In this document: positions 54,981 to 63,144 of the stretch, piece by piece
Layout of the letters: each line of letters opens with the position of its first letter
How positions within the stretch are numbered: position 1 is the stretch's first letter
Source of the DNA: Thiohalorhabdus sp. Cl-TMA
GTDB taxonomy: Bacteria; Pseudomonadota; Gammaproteobacteria; Thiohalorhabdales; Thiohalorhabdaceae
Length of the DNA: 64,000 bases
NCBI RefSeq assembly: GCF_041821045.1
Contig: NZ_JBGUAW010000006.1
Span: forward strand, 213,821 to 277,820
Direction of reading: 5' to 3'
Notes under the pieces: generated by a model
What the model saw: the letters and a program-made list of their open reading frames with translations, nothing else
Told to the model about the DNA's origin: nothing
The model's database searches: none
Made by a program: the position numbers and the translations under genes

Positions 54981-56653
54981 GAACCTCCTCCCGTGGAATG
55001 CGCACCCCCGCCGGATCGGCCTCGGCCGTCCCCCGCGCCATGGCCCTGCCCGGTCGCCTCCGCTTCGGCCTCGAGCTCGTTCAGCACATCCTGAATTTGA
55101 TCGTGGTACCCCGCCCGGTAATCGGCGCAGGTGCTGATCACGTCAGCGAACTCGTCCTGATCGCCGCGGAAATAGGGCGCGAAGCCGTCGCGCATGGCCC
55201 GTGCCACCTCGGGAACGACGACCCGGGAGTCCAGATAGGGCGCGGGGAGCTGGTCGCTCAGGCGATCCACGAAATGACGGAGCGCCGCCCAGAGCTGCGT
55301 CCGGTGAATGGCCTGGGTGGCCTCGCCGATCCGGCCGGTATAGATGCGGATGGCCTCCACGACTTCCGGACTCCTTTCCCCGGCACCGTCGGACGGCAGG
55401 GTCCGTATGATGGCGGTGGCGGCCTGGTCGGCGGCGGCCAGGCAGAGCTGCAGGCCGAACTCGCTCTCCCGGGCCCCCGTTCCCGTGCCGTAGCGCTCCC
55501 GGATGCGGGCGTGGGTGGCTTCCACCTCCTCCGCGGACAGGGTGTCGTAGCTCCGAACCAGCTTGGTGGCCAGGGGCGCGGCGTGGGTGAGATACGCGTG
55601 GAGGTAGCTCGCCAGCTTGAAGCCGGCGTCGCTGCCGATCAGCCCGCTCGCCTTGGTCTGGAGCTGGACGAGGCTGAGCTCGCCCCCGTCCAGGGCGCCC
55701 TCCACCCGCCCGCCGGTGGCCCGGTAGACCAGGGACGGCAGACGCTTGGCGAGCTTCTCCAGGCTTCGGGGGGAGGGGAACGGACCGCCGTCCTTGGGCG
55801 GCATGGAGTAGAAGATGTCCTCGTGCTGGCGCAGGAAGCCCACGAAGCCCACGTCGCCGATGCGGCCCGCCGGGCTCCGGGCCAGCCAGCGCTGGTAACG
55901 CTGCACCCAGTGATCGAGGTTGTCCTCCACGTAGTAATGCTCCACCCGGTTGTCGAGCGCCGTCCCCATGCGGCTGATGGCCACGGCGCCGTCGGCGCGG
56001 CCCAGATTGGTGGTGATGCCGACCCAGGCGCGATCCCCGAGCTTGTTCTGGCCGTAGCGCCGATCGTTCACCACCCCGAGCACCGACGGGATCAGCCGCT
56101 GGTCCGCGTTTCCCAGATCCTCCAGCACCAGCACGCCCACCCCGGCATGGGGCATCAGTGCGAACACCCGCTCGGGCAGAGTCTCCATGTAGGAAACGGA
56201 GGACCCCGCTCCCTGGTTGCGCTCCGCCTTGGATGGGATGCCGGCGAAGGAGACCGCGGAGACCTGGCCGGCCATCTCCCGGATCGCGAAGAGGAAATCC
56301 TCCTTGGTGACCGCTTCGTGCACCTCCTCGTCCATGTCCTTGAAGTACATCCCCATGGCCTTGGCGGCCCGCCGGGCGGCCATCTTCATCACGGTGCTCT
56401 TGCCGTGGCCGGGCGGGCCGTGGAGGGTGACGCCCGGCATGGGATCGTCGTCGAGCTCCGGGCTGAAGGTGACGATGGCCGGATCGAAGGGGATTCCGAA
56501 CAGGTGCTCGTAGCCGCTCGCCACGCGGGCGTCGATGTCGGGCTCCCGGCCGTGGGTGTAGGCGCTGAGCAGCATGGACTCGCTCAGCTCGTCCAGGAGG
56601 TCGTCCGGATGGACGAAGGGATAGGGAACCTGATCCTTCAACTGCGTGGGCAT
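54977..56653 (-). CDS. AAA ATPase (MoxR-like) partner of the VWA protein
   Basis: 558 aa from ATG 56653 with AAGAGG upstream. Walker A LHGPPGHGKSTVMKMAARRAAKAMG near 83, Walker B VLVLEDLGNADQRLIPS near 170, and an ITTNLGRAD sensor-1-like segment near 205 show a AAA+ ATPase. The C-terminal 300 residues are helical and not recognised, ending in a Gly/Arg/Ser-rich tail (GQGHGAGDGRGRSGGG). MoxR-type ATPases act with VWA proteins to remodel or activate a client, often by metal insertion. Here the VWA gene is directly upstream (112-base gap) and an ankyrin gene directly downstream. The client is unknown. Confidence 0.78.
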   Translation of the reverse strand: MPTQLKDQVPYPFVHPDDLLDELSESMLLSAYTHGREPDIDARVASGYEHLFGIPFDPAIVTFSPELDDDPMPGVTLHGPPGHGKSTVMKMAARRAAKAMGMYFKDMDEEVHEAVTKEDFLFAIREMAGQVSAVSFAGIPSKAERNQGAGSSVSYMETLPERVFALMPHAGVGVLVLEDLGNADQRLIPSVLGVVNDRRYGQNKLGDRAWVGITTNLGRADGAVAISRMGTALDNRVEHYYVEDNLDHWVQRYQRWLARSPAGRIGDVGFVGFLRQHEDIFYSMPPKDGGPFPSPRSLEKLAKRLPSLVYRATGGRVEGALDGGELSLVQLQTKASGLIGSDAGFKLASYLHAYLTHAAPLATKLVRSYDTLSAEEVEATHARIRERYGTGTGARESEFGLQLCLAAADQAATAIIRTLPSDGAGERSPEVVEAIRIYTGRIGEATQAIHRTQLWAALRHFVDRLSDQLPAPYLDSRVVVPEVARAMRDGFAPYFRGDQDEFADVISTCADYRAGYHDQIQDVLNELEAEAEATGQGHGAGDGRGRSGGGAHSTGGGS

Positions 56654-56765
56654 TTCGTGCCTCTTGCGTTTGATCCGAGCCCCGCGTTGGTAGCCCGGAC
56701 TTTTCCATAGGCGGGACCCGGCGCCGGGTCCGCTCGTACGGGATCGTTTGGTATACGGCGATTCA

Positions 56766-58532
56766 TCAGGGCGCCGCGCCGGGCGGGCGCCCCCGGTCGC
56801 CCGTGGGCTGGTCGAAGTCCACCTCCACCCCGGGCCGGATCTCGCAGATCTCGGCATAGGGCCGGGCGGCCTTCATGCCCTGCTCGTGCTTGTGGCCCTC
56901 CGGGACGATGAAGGTGACCCGGGGCGGAAGCCGGGGATGGAGCCGCCCCAGCTCCGGCACCCGGTCGCACCAGTCCGTGAAATAGACCAGGCCGTCCACG
57001 GGCCAGCCCTCCTGCCGGGCCAGCTCCACCGCCATGTTCATGCAGTCCGCCAGGCTGGTTCCGCCCCGCCCATAGGCCTCCATGCCCTCCTCCAGCAGCG
57101 TTTCGAAATCCCCCGGCTGGATCCGCTGCGCTTCGCCCCGGATGACCGTATCGGCGGAGAGGACGATGATCTCCCGGTTCAGGCCGCCCTCGCCCATCTC
57201 GCGGCTCATGCCGGCCACCTCGCTGAAGAAATCGCGGAGCATGGCGGTGCCCACGGAACCGGAGGTATCCACAACCACCAGGCTGGCCCGGGCCGGCGAG
57301 TGAGAGACCACCGTGCCGTCGTATACGGGCTCGGCCATTCCCATATCCCCGGGCTCCACGTAATAGAGGTCCCCCGGGAGGTCGTCCGTGTAGTCCGTGC
57401 CCCCCTCTCCGCCGAGCACCGTTTCCTGAAGGCTGTCCCGCCAGCCGATCACGGGCTCGTGGAGCACATCCACCCGGGTGCCCAAATAATCGGAGATGTG
57501 GGCGCCGGCCATCTGGCCGCCCTGGCGTTCCGCCTCCTTGGCCAGATTCCGAGCCTTGGCCGCCTCCTGCGCCATCTTGGCGGCCAGCTCCTGGGCCTGC
57601 GCCTCCGCTTCCTGGGGATTCCGCGGCAGGCCCGCCTTGTCGGCCACGCCCTTCAGCCCGGCGTTTTCCAGGGTATGCCGCAGCTCCAGGGGATCGGTGA
57701 GGTCCCCGCCCTCGGAGCCGTCCGGGCCCACCCCGGGCTGCGGGGATTCAGGGTCCCCGCTTCCCGTGCCCTCGGCGGAGACCTCTTCGCCCGAGGACTC
57801 CGGGACCTCGCCCGCTCCGCCTTCCCCCGATTCGGCCTCTTCCCGCTCGCTATCCCCGGAGCCGCCACCCCCGGTGCCCTGTCCGCCGCCTCGGGGAGCG
57901 CGCCGGCCGGTTTGGCCGCCCTTTCCCGATGGCGGCTCCGGCATGTCCGCCAGTAGCGCCTTCAGGACCTGCAGCTCCGTCTTGCCGCGGTACTTGCTGC
58001 GCTCCTGGTCGGAAGTGCCCAGCCCGCCGGGGATGTCGTCGCCGTTGCCCAGGAAATAGGTGCCGAAGGTCATCCGGCGCTCGAAGGCGTCCAGGAGCAT
58101 GCCGTTGATCACCACGTCGTGGGCCATGTTCACGATGTGGGGCGAAGCCTGGCCGCCATGCCGGCCTTTCGTGTGGTTCAGCATCATGTGCATCATCTCG
58201 TGAAGCAGCACGGGGATGACGCTCTCCCCCCCGCCGGCGCGCTCGTCCGCGAGCATGCTCCGGAAGAAATCCACGTTGAAGAAGATGTACTGCCCGTCGG
58301 TGAAGGCCGTGGGGAAACGCGCCGTGATGTCGGGATGGTCGTACAGATAGACGGGCACCCGCTGGGCCATGAGGGAGAACTGGCCGAACCGGGGCAGGGT
58401 CATGCCCGATTTCGTGTCGCGGGTGCTGCCCATCACGAACTCCCGCACCCGGTGCATGGCCTCCTGGTAGGGGTGATTCTCGGCGGACAGCAGGCTCCGC
58501 TGCCCCATGCGCTGCGCGCTCATCTGGGTCAT
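56766..58532 (-). CDS. VWA-like protein with N-terminal putative metallopeptidase domain
   Basis: 588 aa. The N-terminal region holds a zincin motif, PVLLHEMMHMMLNHTKG near 107, as in DUF2201/PF13203 putative metallopeptidases. Residues about 210-290 form a long acidic Gly/Ser/Glu-rich, probably disordered linker. A Gln/Ala-rich helical part follows. The C-terminal VWA-like domain has a MIDAS DTSGSVGTAM near 419, TSLADCMNM and YFTDWCDRVP. Both a zinc site and a Mg/Mn site are thus predicted. First gene of VWA-AAA-ankyrin. Protease activity is not established for this family. Confidence 0.82.
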   Translation of the reverse strand: MTQMSAQRMGQRSLLSAENHPYQEAMHRVREFVMGSTRDTKSGMTLPRFGQFSLMAQRVPVYLYDHPDITARFPTAFTDGQYIFFNVDFFRSMLADERAGGGESVIPVLLHEMMHMMLNHTKGRHGGQASPHIVNMAHDVVINGMLLDAFERRMTFGTYFLGNGDDIPGGLGTSDQERSKYRGKTELQVLKALLADMPEPPSGKGGQTGRRAPRGGGQGTGGGGSGDSEREEAESGEGGAGEVPESSGEEVSAEGTGSGDPESPQPGVGPDGSEGGDLTDPLELRHTLENAGLKGVADKAGLPRNPQEAEAQAQELAAKMAQEAAKARNLAKEAERQGGQMAGAHISDYLGTRVDVLHEPVIGWRDSLQETVLGGEGGTDYTDDLPGDLYYVEPGDMGMAEPVYDGTVVSHSPARASLVVVDTSGSVGTAMLRDFFSEVAGMSREMGEGGLNREIIVLSADTVIRGEAQRIQPGDFETLLEEGMEAYGRGGTSLADCMNMAVELARQEGWPVDGLVYFTDWCDRVPELGRLHPRLPPRVTFIVPEGHKHEQGMKAARPYAEICEIRPGVEVDFDQPTGDRGRPPGAAP

Positions 58533-58766
58533 GGCTCGCTCCCGGGGAGGTGGACTTTACCGGTCGTCCTATCCCACTTTGATTTGCGATACGGCGGGGG
58601 ATTCACCCCCTCCTATCCCCGCCCGCCCGGGCCCCGGTCTTCCAGTGGGATCACCCCTGACAGGATGGGGGACTTTCCTGACGGGGAGCGATTCTTGCTT
58701 GCCGGACGGTGTCGAAGGACGTTAGCTGGTCGTTTGGCGGGGAGGCGGCAGCGACAGGAGGCTGGA

Positions 58767-59690
58767 ATGCTGGAAATGCGGGGCGCCAACCGGATTCTGG
58801 TGGCATCGGCAAACAACGCGGACCCGGACGGCGTGCGGCTGGCCTTCAAGGCTGGCGCCGATCCCCGTATCCTTCTGGTACCCGGGGAGGACGGCGTTAC
58901 CCCCATGCACCGGCTCATAACCATGGGGGCCAAGGACACCGCCGTTTCCGCCCTGGCGGAAGGCGGCGCGGATATGGATCTGGAGATCCGGGACCCCTGG
59001 GGGCGCACGCTGCTCCACCGCACCGCCATCCTGGGTCAGGCCCTGATCGCGGAGGCGCTTCTGGAGAAGGGGGCCGACCCGGATGCCGAGGACCCGGGCA
59101 CCGGGGGCACGGCCCTGCACCTGTGCGCCCTGAACCGCAGCTGGCAGGCGGGGATCGCCCTGGCCATGCACGACGCCGACCCCGGGATCAAGGACCGGGA
59201 AGGCTCCACCCCCCTGCACTGGATCGCGGTTCCCATGCACCGCAAGGCCGAACGGGGCCTGTACAACCCGGCGGGCCTGGTGGGGTGGCTGGAGGTGCTG
59301 CTGGAGCGGGGCGCGGATGTGGATATACCCGACGCGAACGGCCGCACCCCCCTGCAGGTGGCCGCCCGGAACGGCAACGAGCCGGTGGTGGAATCCCTGC
59401 TGTATCACGGGGCCGACGCGAACCGCACCGACGCAGAGGGGCGCACCGCCCTCCTGCAGGGGCTCCTGAACAACCATCCCCGGGTGACCGAGCTGCTGGT
59501 CCAGCACGGAGCGGACCCCGGCATTGCCGACCAACAGGGCACCACGGTCCTCGACCGCCTGAACTTCATCCAGGCGGCCTGGGGCGTGGACCTGGCGGAA
59601 CAGGTCCGCCGGGCGGCCGCCCGGGAAGCGGCCCGCTCCAGCTCCCGGGCGGGCACGTCCCGCTCCCCGGAGCGCGGCCCGTCCCTGTAG
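58767..59690 (+). CDS. ankyrin-repeat protein divergent from the VWA/AAA operon
   Basis: 307 aa from ATG 58767 with AGGAGG upstream. Nearly the whole protein is ankyrin repeats, about seven (for example WGRTLLHRTAILGQALIAEALLEKGADPD, EGSTPLHWIAVPMHRK, NGRTPLQVAARNGNEPVVESLLYHGADAN, EGRTALLQGLLNNHPRVTELLVQHGADPG). No signal peptide. The tail, Ala/Ser/Arg-rich and ending SPERGPSL, matches the end of the other ankyrin protein of this module. A region of about 230 bases shared with the VWA gene should contain both promoters. Confidence 0.82.
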   Translation: MLEMRGANRILVASANNADPDGVRLAFKAGADPRILLVPGEDGVTPMHRLITMGAKDTAVSALAEGGADMDLEIRDPWGRTLLHRTAILGQALIAEALLEKGADPDAEDPGTGGTALHLCALNRSWQAGIALAMHDADPGIKDREGSTPLHWIAVPMHRKAERGLYNPAGLVGWLEVLLERGADVDIPDANGRTPLQVAARNGNEPVVESLLYHGADANRTDAEGRTALLQGLLNNHPRVTELLVQHGADPGIADQQGTTVLDRLNFIQAAWGVDLAEQVRRAAAREAARSSSRAGTSRSPERGPSL

Positions 59691-59709
59691 GCGGCTGCCC
59701 AGCGGCGGG

Positions 59710-60252
59710 CTAGGTGGCGTCCGGCCGGGTATCCGTCGACCGCCCGAACAGCTCCTGCTCGAAGCCGAATTGCCGGAGGTCCCGGATCCGCAGAGGATAG
59801 AGGATGCCGTCAAGGTGGTCGCATTCGTGCTGGACCACCATGGCGTGGGTATGCTCGGCGGTGCGCTCGATGAGCTCGCCGGCGGGGGAATACCCCCAGT
59901 ACCGGATCCGCACGTAACGGGGGATCACGCCCCGGAGCCCCGGCACGCTCAGGCACCCGTCCCAGATCTCCTCGTACTCGTCGCCGATCACCTCGTATTC
60001 CGGATTGACCAGCACGGTACGCGGCACGGGCTCCGCCTCGGGATACCGGGCGCTTTTCTCCAGGCCGAACACGATCACCCGCTGCTCCACCCCGATCTGC
60101 GGTGCGGCGATGCCGATCCCCTGGTAGGCCTCCATGGTGTCCCAGAGGTCCTGCACCAGATCGTGAAGCGCCCGCGTATCCAGCTCCTCCACGGGCGCGG
60201 CCTTCCGGTTCAGGCGGGGGTCGCCCATCCGGATCACTTCGCGCACTGGCAT
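59710..60252 (-). CDS. def: peptide deformylase
   Basis: 180 aa from ATG 60252 (MPVREVIRMGDPRL). The three deformylase motifs are present: GIGIAAPQIG, WDGCLSVPG (usually EGCLS; an Asp replaces the Glu) and QHECDHLDG with the HExxH-like metal site. Removes the formyl group from new proteins. It is not next to fmt, so this is likely a second, accessory deformylase. The upstream in-frame extension to 60363 has no family match. Confidence 0.92.
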   Translation of the reverse strand: MPVREVIRMGDPRLNRKAAPVEELDTRALHDLVQDLWDTMEAYQGIGIAAPQIGVEQRVIVFGLEKSARYPEAEPVPRTVLVNPEYEVIGDEYEEIWDGCLSVPGLRGVIPRYVRIRYWGYSPAGELIERTAEHTHAMVVQHECDHLDGILYPLRIRDLRQFGFEQELFGRSTDTRPDAT

Positions 60253-60366
60253 GCCTATCCCTTCCTGGGTCTTTTCCGCCACCTTAGCCGCCCGGCGCAT
60301 CGCCGGGCACTCCTCCTTCGGGTGTAGTCCCGGCCAAGCAGCGGCCGAACCGCCCTGCGCCACCGG

Positions 60367-60771
60367 TCAAAGCCCGTAGTTCTCCAACAGGCGCAGCCAG
60401 TTCTCGCTCACCGTCGGGCAGGCGGGAACGGCGTGCCACAGCCGCCCCAAGGGCACCTCCCCGGCCACCGCGCCGAAGGGGTGCTCCACGGTGCGCCCGG
60501 TTCGTCCGCGCTTCCGGGCGGCCTCCTCGCTCAGCCCCACCACGGCCACCTGGGGATCCGTGAAGGTGACAAAGGGCACCGCGCTGTGGTCCGCCCAGGC
60601 GGAGATCTCCCGGAGGGCCTTGCTGGGCATACACGCCCAGTAGGTGCACTGCCCACCCATCAGCTCCTGCTCCACCAGGACCGCCGATAGCCCGTTGACC
60701 ACCGCCCGGGCGGCCGCGTTCTCACCCACCGCCCCACCGCCGATCACCACCACACGGAAACGCTCCGCCAT
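60367..60771 (-). pseudogene. collapsed pyridine-nucleotide disulfide oxidoreductase
   Basis: 134 aa, whereas the family has about 450-480. The first 52 residues are a normal N-terminus (VVVIGGGAVGENAAARA, then GGQCTYWACMPSKAL with the redox Cys pair). Sequence then jumps directly into the C-terminal dimerisation domain (FVTFTDPQVAVVGLSEEAARKRG, HAVPACPTVSENWLRLLENYGL). The middle of the FAD domain and the whole NAD domain are missing, an in-frame internal deletion of roughly 300 codons. The remnant cannot bind FAD or NAD properly, so a decayed gene is the best reading; a recycled small protein is less likely. Confidence 0.8.
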
Positions 60772-60993
60772 GGGAACGCCCCGTTAATGCCTGCTCTGGG
60801 AACAGCCTAAGGCCCCTTTCAGCGGGCGGGCATCCGGGGAAGCGGCACCGGCCGGCCGCCTGCGCGGGTTTCCTCGGGGAATTGAGGGCGTTGGATATTC
60901 CCTAATCGATTTTGGGGAAATCCCCTAGACGATAGGGGCAGCCCATGAGAGTATGCGCTCACTTTCAGGGAAACCCCCGATAAGAAGGTAGCA
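60772..60993 (+). promoter_or_regulatory. promoter block A of a duplicated cassette
   Basis: Holds two sequences also present upstream of the next lipoprotein gene: TTGGGGAAATCCCCTAGACG at 60912-60931 (an inverted repeat GGGGAAATCCCC) and a 27-base block starting CCCATGAGAGTAT at 60942-60968. The second block ends 25 bases before the leader ORF start. The complement of GAGAGTA is TACTCTC, close to the NarL-like half-sites elsewhere. No gene is seen in the block itself. Confidence 0.6.
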
Positions 60994-61212
60994 ATGGCCG
61001 ATCAACGGACCGCCGCGCAGGACTTCCCCAGCACCCCGAGCGCTTGGCGGCCCCCTTCGGGAATTCCCTGTACCCCCCATCACCCCGTCCCCCCGGATCC
61101 CGTGCAGCGTCCCGGCGCCGGAACAGCGCCCCCGAAACGTCGCCGGACGCCGCTCCCGTATTTCCAAGCCATTCGCACAAGCGGAATCGGCCTTTCAAGG
61201 ACAGGCAGCTGA
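60994..61212 (+). CDS. small leader ORF of cassette A
   Basis: 72 aa, beginning MADQRTAAQDFPST and containing GIPCTP. The equivalent ORF of the second cassette begins MTDNRTNSSDTP and contains GLPCTP, the spacing to the promoter block is the same, and each has a ribosome-site-like stretch before its ATG. The rest is Pro/Arg-rich with no known domain. Because the resemblance is limited, it may be a translated leader or a real small protein. It ends 105 bases before the lipoprotein gene. Confidence 0.4.
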   Translation: MADQRTAAQDFPSTPSAWRPPSGIPCTPHHPVPPDPVQRPGAGTAPPKRRRTPLPYFQAIRTSGIGLSRTGS

Positions 61213-61317
61213 CTACGGCACAGGGATTACCGGGCAAGCCGTCCCGTAAAGAAAAACGCTTTCGGATCCGGGAGGTCCGCTCCCGGGAAACTGTTATACA
61301 GCGAAGAAGGGAAGCAC

Positions 61318-62586
61318 ATGCTTAGGAAAAGTGGGGGGAAGCTCGGGGGCCAGATGGCAATGGTATTGGCCACCCTGTTGATCACGGCTTGCGGGGACAG
61401 CCCGAATGCGGCTTCCCAGGCGGCCTCCCTGGCGGAGCAGACCGGCTCCTCCGATGAAGCCCTCATCGGCGGCTGGAAGGCCGGCGAGTTCGATGTCAGC
61501 GGCTCGCCCGAGTGCCCCGGGGATACCTGCGCGGGCAGCAGCTTCCAGTACGACAGTATCCAGGAGGCCGTGGATAACGCCCCCGACGGTGGGGTGGTGG
61601 GTATACAGTCGGGCTCCTACAAGCAGTGCGTCGTCATCCGGGACCCCAAGAGCGTCACCATCAAGGCCCTGGACGGCCGCCCGCACCTGCACACCAAGCA
61701 GTGCGAGCAGAAGGCCAACGTGGTCAACTATTCCACCGGCAAGGTGGTGCTGGAAGGCCTGGAGGTCTCCGACGGCGGCACCGACAAGCTGGTCTGGCAC
61801 CACGATAAGGCCGGAGCCCTGATCCTGCGCGACATGAAGCTCCACGGCGCCGGCATGGGCATCCTCGCCTCCACGGAGTCGGAGCGCCTTGAGGTGATCG
61901 ACTCCGAGATCTGGGACATGGATGAGCCCACCCAGAACGGGCACCTCATCTACGCCGGGCAGGTCAAGGACCTGATAGTGCGGGGCTCCTACCTGCACGG
62001 CGCCCGCAATGGTCACCTGATCAAGGCGAAGTCGGTCAACGTGGTGATCGAGAACAACCATCTCCACGACGACAAGCGCACCACCGCCAATCTCATCAAC
62101 CTCTGGGGGTGCGGAAACAACCGGGTGGTCGGCAATGCCATCGTATCCGAGAACCAGAGCGGCGCGGTCCAGGCCATGGACGTGACGGCGCGCAAGCGCT
62201 ACGGCAACGTGCAGCCCTGCCCCGTGGACGAGGCCAAGCTGACCGTGGCCTACAACAGCTTCCTGAAGAAGGGCCAGACCCTGTACTCCTCCCTGCTGCT
62301 GGACGTCTACGACATGGACGAGATGGTCATCGAGAACAATCTGGTGACCAATGCCCGGCTCATGAAGGACGGGACCACCACCGGCGTCTACTGGTATCCG
62401 GGGGACTGGAACGGCAAAAACATGGCCCTGGAGGAGGAGGCCTACATCGACCGCTTCCTGCACGTGGACTCCGCGCCCTCCGCCGTTCCCTCCGAGAACG
62501 AGCCCGTCGGGCAGTACGCGCACCCGAGCTCCACGACGGTCCGGGAGGAAGCCTTCACCATGGGAGCCTACCCCATCTCCCAGTGA
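61318..62586 (+). CDS. right-handed beta-helix lipoprotein
   Basis: 422 aa. A lipoprotein signal with a lipobox (LLITACG, Cys about 25) predicts acylation and membrane anchoring. The mature protein contains parallel-beta-helix-type repeats (SIQEAVDNAPDGGVVGIQSGSY, then strands such as VVLEGLEVSDGG, LILRDMKLHGAG, LEVIDSEIWDM, LIVRGSYLHGARNGHL, VVIENNHLHDD, RVVGNAIVSENQSG). Folds like this often bind or cleave polysaccharides, but no catalytic site is recognisable. The first 12 residues (MLRKSGGKLGGQ) nearly repeat the start of the next lipoprotein. RBS GAAGGGAAG. Confidence 0.82.
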   Translation: MLRKSGGKLGGQMAMVLATLLITACGDSPNAASQAASLAEQTGSSDEALIGGWKAGEFDVSGSPECPGDTCAGSSFQYDSIQEAVDNAPDGGVVGIQSGSYKQCVVIRDPKSVTIKALDGRPHLHTKQCEQKANVVNYSTGKVVLEGLEVSDGGTDKLVWHHDKAGALILRDMKLHGAGMGILASTESERLEVIDSEIWDMDEPTQNGHLIYAGQVKDLIVRGSYLHGARNGHLIKAKSVNVVIENNHLHDDKRTTANLINLWGCGNNRVVGNAIVSENQSGAVQAMDVTARKRYGNVQPCPVDEAKLTVAYNSFLKKGQTLYSSLLLDVYDMDEMVIENNLVTNARLMKDGTTTGVYWYPGDWNGKNMALEEEAYIDRFLHVDSAPSAVPSENEPVGQYAHPSSTTVREEAFTMGAYPISQ

Positions 62587-62637
62587 GCCTTTCCGGGAAG
62601 CGACCCGGCCCATGCGCTGGCTCGTGAACCACTACTC

Positions 62638-62663
62638 AGCCCGGGTACCCGCCCGGGCTTTTT
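62638..62663 (+). terminator. intrinsic terminator after the beta-helix lipoprotein gene
   Basis: AGCCCGGG/CCCGGGCT arms with a 6-base loop and five T, 52 bases after the stop. Confidence 0.88.
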
Positions 62664-62803
62664 CATGTCTCAGCCCGGCCCCGCCTCTTATCCATGCGGC
62701 CGTTTCCATCGGCCCGATGTCCCCCTCGCTCCCTTCTCCAACTCGTTGCGACCCACTCAGTTTCCCAGAAATATCCGCTTGTTAGGGGAAATCCTAATAA
62801 GTA

Positions 62804-62860
62804 TTGGGGAAAACCCCTAGACGGCCCCAAAAACCCATGAGAGTATTTGCTCACTTTCAG
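62804..62860 (+). promoter_or_regulatory. promoter block B of the duplicated cassette
   Basis: TTGGGGAAAACCCCTAGACG (62804-62823) matches block A at 19 of 20 bases, and the 27-base block at 62834-62860 matches at 25 of 27. Spacing between the two differs by one base or less. Ends 25-26 bases before the small ORF. Confidence 0.65.
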
Positions 62861-62885
62861 TTGATTCCCCGGATTGCAAGGAATC

Positions 62886-63089
62886 ATGACCGACAACCGC
62901 ACCAACTCTTCGGACACACCCTGCCTGCCCGGCCACGCCCCGGGCTCGGTTCGCGGTCTCCCTTGCACCCCTTGCGCGGGAATCGGACGGAATCGCCTTC
63001 AAGAGCGCTTTTACGAGCTATTCGATTTCTCCATCAACGGCCAAAGAGGCGCGAGCGGGCATGCCGTCCCGGACAGACCAGAACCCTGA
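62886..63089 (+). CDS. small leader ORF of cassette B
   Basis: 67 aa (MTDNRTNSSDTP...GLPCTPCAG...), with AAGGAATC before the ATG. It shares the MxDxRT start and the PCTP motif with the ORF of cassette A. The later part (RLQERFYELFDFSINGQRG) looks more protein-like than its counterpart. Function not recognised. Confidence 0.42.
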   Translation: MTDNRTNSSDTPCLPGHAPGSVRGLPCTPCAGIGRNRLQERFYELFDFSINGQRGASGHAVPDRPEP

Positions 63090-63144
63090 ATGGCCATGCC
63101 CGAACGGGGCATGGGAAACGAAAGTGTACGAAGAAAGGATGCAC

